Shown here in pieces: positions 32,628 through 36,323 of a stretch of 36,323 bases of DNA. Origin of the DNA: Oscillospiraceae bacterium (GTDB lineage: Bacteria > Bacillota > Clostridia > Oscillospirales > CAG-272); the NCBI GenBank assembly GCA_015065215.1, contig SVQT01000020.1:1-36323 (forward strand). The letters are read 5' to 3'. Below the pieces are notes generated by a model. The model was not told the origin of the DNA. It made no database searches and saw only the letters and a program-made list of their open reading frames with translations. A program made the position numbers and the translations under genes. How positions within the stretch are numbered: position 1 is the first letter of the stretch; each line of letters begins with the position of its first letter.

Positions 32628-33023
32628 TTACTGTTCATTGTCTGTTTTTTCGCTGGGCTGGGCTTCTTCGGCAGGGGTGTCTTCAGCGACGGCTTCTGCC
32701 TGTGTGTTCTCGGGGGCGGCTTCTTGGGTTTGCGCGGTGTTCTGCTCGGGAGCCTTGCGGTTTTCTTCTTTCAAAACGGCAATGCGATCAAACAAACCGT
32801 CGATCTCTGCCACGATCTGCATTTTTTGCTCTTCCAGGTTGTCATCAGTATGCAGATCTCGGTAAACGATGCGCCCCAGATCTTCATACAACTCATCCAT
32901 CTTCATTTCCAGATTTTTGATCTTGATGGAATTGGCGGCAGAGTCAAAAGCCTCCTCGGTTTTATTCGAGATTTTTTTTACAGTACGCTTGGTAGCGGCA
33001 ACAAAACGGCTGAATGCGGACAT
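32628..33023 (-). CDS. Coiled-coil protein of unknown function
   Basis: The 131-residue protein starts MSAFSRFVAATKRTVKKISN. Residues 15-90 are heptad-like (IKIKNLEMKMDELYEDLGRI, then EEQKMQIVAEIDGLFDRIAV) and the last 40 residues are an acidic, Ala-, Pro- and Glu-rich disordered tail. There is no signal peptide. Similar small coiled-coil proteins occur in many Clostridia without a known role. AAGGAG precedes the ATG. Confidence 0.8.
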   Translation of the reverse strand: MSAFSRFVAATKRTVKKISNKTEEAFDSAANSIKIKNLEMKMDELYEDLGRIVYRDLHTDDNLEEQKMQIVAEIDGLFDRIAVLKEENRKAPEQNTAQTQEAAPENTQAEAVAEDTPAEEAQPSEKTDNEQ

Positions 33024-33061
33024 GGTTATTTTCTCCTTTGCGGATTTTATTTTACAATATA

Positions 33062-33090
33062 AGTATATCGCAAAAAAAGAAAAATGTAAA
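33062..33090 (-). promoter_or_regulatory. Promoter of the coiled-coil gene
   Basis: On the minus strand TTTACA (33090-33085), 17 bases, TATACT (33067-33062). Confidence 0.75.
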
Positions 33091-33155
33091 GAACTTTTTG
33101 TCTTCTTACATAAAAAATGTAAAAATGGCCAAAATAGGCAAGGGAGGGATGAATC

Positions 33156-33608
33156 ATGAATATGGATAAAAAGACCTATGCCCGGTATGTAGAGGCAAGA
33201 GCGCCTCGCTCACCGATCGTCAAAGACTGTGTGCGTGCCTTTTTGGTGGGTGGTGGAATTTGTCTTGCGGCCGAGGGGGTTATTCAATTGCTGCTTGGAG
33301 TAACAGAGATCACTCGGGATGAGGCATCTGCCTGGACGTCAATCCTTTTGGTGGCAGTTGCCATCCTGCTGACCGCCATTGGCGTATTTGATAATATTGC
33401 CCAGTTTGCGGGGGGCGGTACACTTTTGCCGATCACCGGGTTTGCCAATGCAGTGGCGTCGCCTGCCATTGACAGTCATTCTGAGGGATTGGTGCTGGGG
33501 ATAGGTGCCAAAATCTTTACCGTGGCGGGCCCTGTGTTGCTTTACGGTACCGCGGCGGGAACTGTTTATGGAATCATTTATTGGATTTGCACCCTGATTT
33601 GGGCATAG
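33156..33608 (+). CDS. spoVAC: Stage V sporulation protein AC
   Basis: The 150-residue membrane protein has the SpoVAC signature GVFDNIAQFAGGGTLLPITG, then FANAVASPAIDSHSEG and GIGAKIFTVAGPVLLYG. Hydrophobic segments lie near residues 27-48, 62-82, 108-120 and 125-148. SpoVAC is part of the channel moving dipicolinic acid across the spore inner membrane. GGGAGG precedes the ATG. Normally spoVAD and spoVAE follow; here a terminator and a tRNA gene do, so this is an orphan copy or the partners are elsewhere. Confidence 0.92.
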   Translation: MNMDKKTYARYVEARAPRSPIVKDCVRAFLVGGGICLAAEGVIQLLLGVTEITRDEASAWTSILLVAVAILLTAIGVFDNIAQFAGGGTLLPITGFANAVASPAIDSHSEGLVLGIGAKIFTVAGPVLLYGTAAGTVYGIIYWICTLIWA

Positions 33609-33631
33609 AAAAAGGGGTTCTCCCCCTTTTT
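33608..33631. terminator. Terminator after spoVAC
   Basis: AAAAAGGGG (33609-33617) pairs with CCCCTTTTT (33623-33631), starting right at the spoVAC stop codon. Confidence 0.82.
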
Positions 33632-33664
33632 CTTTTTGAAAGTAATTTTTTACCGCAATTGCTA

Positions 33665-33693
33665 TTGACATTAGCGTCTTGTCGTGCTATAAT
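33665..33693 (+). promoter_or_regulatory. tRNA-Gln promoter
   Basis: TTGACA (33665-33670), 17-base spacer ending in GTGC, TATAAT (33688-33693): full consensus with extended -10, 19 bases before the tRNA. Confidence 0.9.
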
Positions 33694-33711
33694 AATATGC
33701 GTTTCAAATAA

Positions 33712-33786
33712 AGGGATGTCGCCAAGCGGTAAGGCACCAGACTTTGACTCTGGTATTCGTAGGTTCGAATCCTGCCATCCCTGCCA
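33712..33786 (+). tRNA. tRNA-Gln (anticodon TTG)
   Basis: The acceptor stem AGGGATG/CATCCCT has seven pairs, the anticodon stem CCAGA/TCTGG encloses CTTTGAC with anticodon TTG at 33744-33746, and the T arm is GTAGG-TTCGAAT-CCTGC. The discriminator is G and CCA is encoded (33784-33786). The 75-base cloverleaf is complete. Confidence 0.96.
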
Positions 33787-33820
33787 AAAATCTCCTCGGA
33801 CGAAGTTCGGGGAGATTTTT
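33786..33820 (+). terminator. Terminator after tRNA-Gln
   Basis: AAAAATCTCC (33786-33795) pairs with GGAGATTTTT (33811-33820), beginning at the last base of the tRNA. Confidence 0.75.
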
Positions 33821-33905
33821 ACCTTTTCACTATTCACTCTTCACTTTTCACTAAATCCGTCCGAGGAGATTTTTGGAAAAGTAATAAGTAATAGTGAATA
33901 GTGAA
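33786..33905. repeat. Nested inverted repeats between tRNA-Gln and the four-helix gene
   Basis: A 17-base arm (33786-33802, AAAAATCTCCTCGGACG) recurs inverted at 33858-33874. TTCACTATTCACT (33826-33838) recurs inverted at 33893-33905. The two pairs interlock, and there are further partial copies of TTCACT. This could be a small mobile or recombined intergenic element; no transposase is present. Confidence 0.6.
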
Positions 33906-33916
33906 GAAGTAAGGTA

Positions 33917-33945
33917 GCTTTTCGCCGAGGCGAAAAGCATTTTTT
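33917..33945 (+). terminator. Second terminator upstream of the four-helix gene
   Basis: GCTTTTCGCC (33917-33926) pairs with GGCGAAAAGC (33929-33938), followed by a run of T. Confidence 0.75.
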
Positions 33946-33955
33946 ATTATAAAAG

Positions 33956-33984
33956 TTTAAAAGTAATAGGTTTTATGGTATAAT
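33956..33984 (+). promoter_or_regulatory. Promoter of the four-helix-bundle gene
   Basis: TATAAT (33979-33984) is clear; the -35 TTTAAA (33956-33961) at 17 bases is weak. Confidence 0.55.
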
Positions 33985-34014
33985 AGAATAAAATCAAGTA
34001 AGGGAGAAAGTAAT

Positions 34015-34365
34015 ATGTCCGAAAGTCCTTTAATGATAAAATCAAAAGCCTTTGCCTTGGAGGTGATTCGTGCTTGCAAGGTGTTGAGAGAGGCGAAGTG
34101 CGAAAGTGCGCTGATCAATCAATTTTTGCGTTCGGGAACAAGTATTGGCGCGAATATTCGTGAGGCTTTCTACGCCCACGGCAAGGCGGACTTTGTGGCA
34201 AAGTTACATATTGCCTTAAAGGAATGCTCCGAAACAGAATATTGGCTTGAACTTTTGATTGAGAGTGGATACTATTACGACAAAACTATTTTGGATAGAT
34301 GTGTTGAGGTGAAACGGATGTTGATTGCTTCAATCAATACGGCAAAGGAGAACAAGAATAGCTAA
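34015..34365 (+). CDS. Four-helix-bundle protein (23S rRNA intervening-sequence family)
   Basis: The 116-residue all-helical protein matches this family: KSKAFALEVIRACKVL, FLRSGTSIGANIREAFYAHG, KLHIALKECSETEYWLELL. Members were first found inside 23S rRNA intervening sequences, but many, like this one, are free-standing. Their role is unknown. GGGAG precedes the ATG. It sits beside repeats in a region more AT-rich than its surroundings, which suggests acquisition, and overlaps the start of the following methyltransferase pseudogene. Confidence 0.9.
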   Translation: MSESPLMIKSKAFALEVIRACKVLREAKCESALINQFLRSGTSIGANIREAFYAHGKADFVAKLHIALKECSETEYWLELLIESGYYYDKTILDRCVEVKRMLIASINTAKENKNS

Positions 34366-35077
34366 CGAAAACCATTTTAGTGGCAAAGCACAATTCTACA
34401 ATAGCAGACCAACATATCCCCAAGAATGTATTGATTATTTGGTTAACAAATTCAACTTGATATCTAACAGTGTTATAGCTGATATAGGTGCAGGAACAGG
34501 AATATTGACAAAACCTTTTCTTGATTTTGGTTGTTCAGCATATGCCGCAGAGCCAAATGAGGATATGTTTGCTGAGTTGAGCAAAAATTTATCTCAATAT
34601 CAAAACGTGTTTCTTTTGAAAACTTCTGCTGAAAAGACCGATATTCCGACTCTTTCTTGCGACGCGGTAGTCATCGGCACGGCTTTCCATTGATATGACA
34701 AAGAAAAATTTTATGCAGAATGCAGACGAATATTAAAAAATAACAAGTATGTAGCTATTTTGAGAATGGCAAACAATACCGAGGCAGATAAACAAATTGA
34801 TAAAATAAAGCATTATTCAGAACAAGATTTGAATGAGGCAAAAGCTTTCTTTGGGGACGGATTTTTAGAACATATCTGCTTTGAATATTCTCAATCTTTC
34901 GATGGAGAAAGACATATTAAAAATTTGCTTTCTTCGGCAACTGCTCTGTTACCAAACGATGCGAGATTTGATGAGGATATAAACAAGTGCAAGAGCGTTT
35001 TCAATAATCATTTTGAAAGTGGAATTGCTGAATTATCTTTTGTAGTAAATTGTTGTATAGGAAAGTTGGATACATAG
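34358..35077 (+). pseudogene. Class I SAM-dependent methyltransferase, inactivated
   Basis: One frame encodes a methyltransferase of about 239 residues: FSGKAQFYNSRPTYP, then motif I VIADIGAGTGILTKPFLDFG, AAEPNEDM, and DAVVIGTAFH. There the frame meets TGA (34691-34693) where relatives have Trp (AFHWYD-like), and continues unchanged as YDKEKFYAECRRIL to the TAG at 35077. TGA is an ordinary stop elsewhere in the window. At the expected start, AAAGGAG is followed at 7 bases by ATA (34358-34360) instead of ATG; a TTG at 34325 within the upstream gene is the only alternative. Both lesions would be G-to-A changes. Codon use is AT-rich, unlike the neighbouring GC-richer genes, consistent with transfer. 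Function before inactivation unknown. Confidence 0.82.
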
Positions 35078-35200
35078 GCTTCGTTACAAGCATGGTGTTG
35101 AAAGGCCGGAAGATAGCGGAAGCTTTCACCTCCCATCATCGCCAAGGGGTTAGTGTACCCTCTGCAAAACCCACGTGCATCTAAATCGGACACACATCAC

Positions 35201-35236
35201 AACAAAAAAGGAGTGCTTCGGCACTCCTTTTTTGTT
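35201..35236. terminator. Terminator after the methyltransferase pseudogene
   Basis: AACAAAAAAGGAGTGC (35201-35216) pairs perfectly with GCACTCCTTTTTTGTT (35221-35236) across a TTCG loop. Confidence 0.93.
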
Positions 35237-35401
35237 GGCAGGGATGGCAGGCAAGAGAAATACGCCCGCCTGCGGTGGGCGTATGGCAGACGAAAAGGCG
35301 GCCAAGCCGCCGTCCTGCCATTTGGGAACAGCGATCTGGCAACCGCCGTGGGGCTTTTGGATACAATCATCGTAAAGTGCAAAGAGTATCGTTTTTTACT
35401 A
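35237..35401. other. Non-coding stretch with two GC-rich hairpins
   Basis: TACGCCC (35261-35267) pairs with GGGCGTA (35277-35283). ATGGCAG (35283-35289) pairs with CTGCCAT (35315-35321) around an inner GGCGGC/GCCGCC stem (35297-35311). No convincing gene. Positions 35078-35200 before it hold no gene either, only a short TGAAAG/CTTTCA inverted repeat. The hairpins could be a structured RNA or a dispersed intergenic repeat. Confidence 0.45.
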
Positions 35402-35430
35402 TTGACTTTCTGCTTTGATGAAGGTACAAT
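35402..35430 (+). promoter_or_regulatory. Promoter of the GH39-like gene
   Basis: TTGACT (35402-35407), 17-base spacer, TACAAT (35425-35430). Start site expected near 35437, which excludes the ATG at 35429. Confidence 0.75.
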
Positions 35431-35461
35431 GAAAGCAACTACGATGAAAGCGAGAACTTTT

Positions 35462-36323
35462 ATGACAACCGTTCAGGTGAATTTTGAAAAAACAACCGAT
35501 AAAATCAAGCCGATGCACGCAGTCAACAACGGCCCCACCAAGGGACCGCGGATGTTTCCGCTTTCCGGCAATTTTGATGCTTACAAGGAGGCGGGCATCC
35601 CTTTCGCGCGTAACCACGATGCGGCTTTTTGTGCTTCCTATGGCGGTGAACATACGGTAGACATCAACGCTATTTTCCCGAATTTTGACGCGGATCCCTA
35701 CGACCCCGCCTCCTACGATTTTGCCTGCACCGACGAGTACACCCAAAACATTCTGGAGGCGGGAACCGAGGTTTTTTACCGCCTTGGCAATAAGATCGAT
35801 CACCGTGTCAAGAAATACGACTCCATTCCGCCCAAGGATTATCACAAATGGGCGGTGATTTGCGAGCATATCATCCGCCATTATAACTACGGCTGGGCAG
35901 ACGGCTTCAAGTGGAATATCCGTTACTGGGAGATCTGGAACGAGCCGGAAAACGGCAGGGAATGCTGGGATGCCCCCTTTGAAGAATTTTTGCCTCTTTT
36001 CGAGATCGCCGCAAAGCACTTAAAGGGCCTTTTCCCTGAGCTGAAGATCGGCGGTCCCGCCTTTGCCACCGGCGGCGTGGATAAAAAGACCGAGATGTTC
36101 CTCGGCTATATGCGCGAGCATGAGGTGCCGTTGGATTTCTTCTCTTGGCACACCTACCGCTCCGAGACCGACCAATACGTAAAGCGCATCCTGCGGGTGC
36201 GGGAGCAGCTGGATGCCTTCGGCTATACCGAGACCGAGAGCATTCTCAACGAGTGGAATTACATCATAAACTGGAAGGACGGCTTGTTGGCGTCCAAAAA
36301 AGCCATTCTCGGTAGATCGGAAG
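35462..36323 (+). CDS. GH39-like glycoside hydrolase, probable beta-xylosidase (3' end beyond the right edge)
   Basis: The visible 287 residues start MTTVQVNFEKTTDKIKPMHA and continue VNNGPTKGP. The acid/base glutamate is in RYWEIWNEPE (Glu161), and Glu264 in SILNEWNYI is at the right distance and place for the nucleophile, giving the clan GH-A pair typical of GH39 beta-xylosidases. SWHTYR precedes it, as expected. No signal peptide, so it is intracellular. ATG 35444 in the same frame is possible; neither start has a strong ribosome binding site. About half of a usual GH39 protein is missing. The last three codons, apparently GRS-like, overlap what looks like sequencing adapter and should be disregarded. 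With GH120 it suggests xylo-oligosaccharide use. Confidence 0.87.
   Translation, partial: MTTVQVNFEKTTDKIKPMHAVNNGPTKGPRMFPLSGNFDAYKEAGIPFARNHDAAFCASYGGEHTVDINAIFPNFDADPYDPASYDFACTDEYTQNILEAGTEVFYRLGNKIDHRVKKYDSIPPKDYHKWAVICEHIIRHYNYGWADGFKWNIRYWEIWNEPENGRECWDAPFEEFLPLFEIAAKHLKGLFPELKIGGPAFATGGVDKKTEMFLGYMREHEVPLDFFSWHTYRSETDQYVKRILRVREQLDAFGYTETESILNEWNYIINWKDGLLASKKAILGRSE
36314..36323 (+). other. Probable sequencing-adapter remnant at the contig end
   Basis: The window ends AGATCGGAAG, identical to the first ten bases of the standard Illumina adapter read-through sequence. Its position at the very last bases makes chance unlikely. These bases are probably not genomic. Confidence 0.8.

Noticed and set aside
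33107..33122. TTACAT/ATGTAA palindrome upstream of spoVAC as an operator, and a sporulation sigma-G promoter there
   Set aside because: The arms are short in an AT-rich stretch, and no acceptable sigma-G -35 and -10 pair could be placed.
34691..34693. TGA read as tryptophan (alternative genetic code)
   Set aside because: TGA is the natural stop of other intact genes here, for example at 16850-16852 and 31631-31633, and the frame also lacks a start codon.
35175..35375. Small open frame on the plus strand and overlapping minus-strand ones
   Set aside because: It begins before and runs through the 35201-35236 terminator and GC-rich hairpins; no ribosome binding site; open on both strands because of the hairpin composition.
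35399..36019. Minus-strand open frame opposite the GH39-like gene
   Set aside because: The plus strand carries catalytic WNEPE and NEWN motifs; the minus frame has no features.

Overview
The window looks like one end of a contig from an uncultured, spore-forming, probably gut-associated member of the Clostridia (Oscillospirales-like). The evidence is a SCIFF (ranthipeptide) precursor with its radical SAM maturase, a SpoVAC homologue, two CotF-like spore coat proteins, a T-box in front of cysE-cysS, GH120 and GH39 glycosidases, and very regular SigA-type promoters (TTGACA, 17 bp, TATAAT). The rank is inferred from gene content only.

Layout. Positions 1-14705 (minus strand) are a single coding region, open at the left edge, for a secreted parallel beta-helix protein of at least 4,901 residues. 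It has a signal peptide, hundreds of short Gly-Gly-Thr-Phe type turns, seven recurring header modules and several long internal duplications. The very long plus-strand reading frames here are antisense shadows. Positions 14947-15220 hold divergent promoters. Positions 15252-18198 are the SCIFF peptide gene, an intrinsic terminator, the maturase and a translationally coupled PLP decarboxylase. Positions 18251-20194 (minus) encode a GH120 beta-xylosidase. Positions 20487-24140 hold a HAD phosphatase and a three-gene galactitol-1-phosphate/tagatose pathway (aldolase, GatD, PfkB-family kinase) with no visible transporter.

Positions 24334-25598 are an XRE repressor gene divergent from two paralogous zinc-ribbon membrane proteins, with an inverted repeat spanning both start regions. 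Positions 25753-28329 are a cysteine-responsive T-box followed by cysE and cysS. Positions 28404-28738 are a broken lipoprotein gene. Positions 28916-31633 hold an unrecognised protein divergent from a metallophosphoesterase and a TetR regulator. Positions 31797-33608 contain a small lipoprotein, two coat proteins, a coiled-coil protein and an orphan spoVAC. Positions 33712-35077 hold tRNA-Gln, an inverted-repeat region, a four-helix-bundle (23S rRNA intervening-sequence type) protein and a methyltransferase pseudogene. Positions 35462-36323 are the first part of a GH39-like glycosidase running off the right edge, where the last ten bases match the start of the Illumina adapter.

How the genes work together. 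GH120 and the GH39-like enzyme point to xylo-oligosaccharide use. The beta-helix giant could mediate attachment to a surface or polymer, but that is inference. The gat-like genes would feed a C6 sugar-alcohol phosphate into glycolysis. The T-box ties cysteine synthesis and charging to tRNA-Cys charging. Most transcription units end in clear intrinsic terminators, often with the next promoter directly behind them. No CRISPR array, insertion sequence, integrase or rRNA gene was seen.
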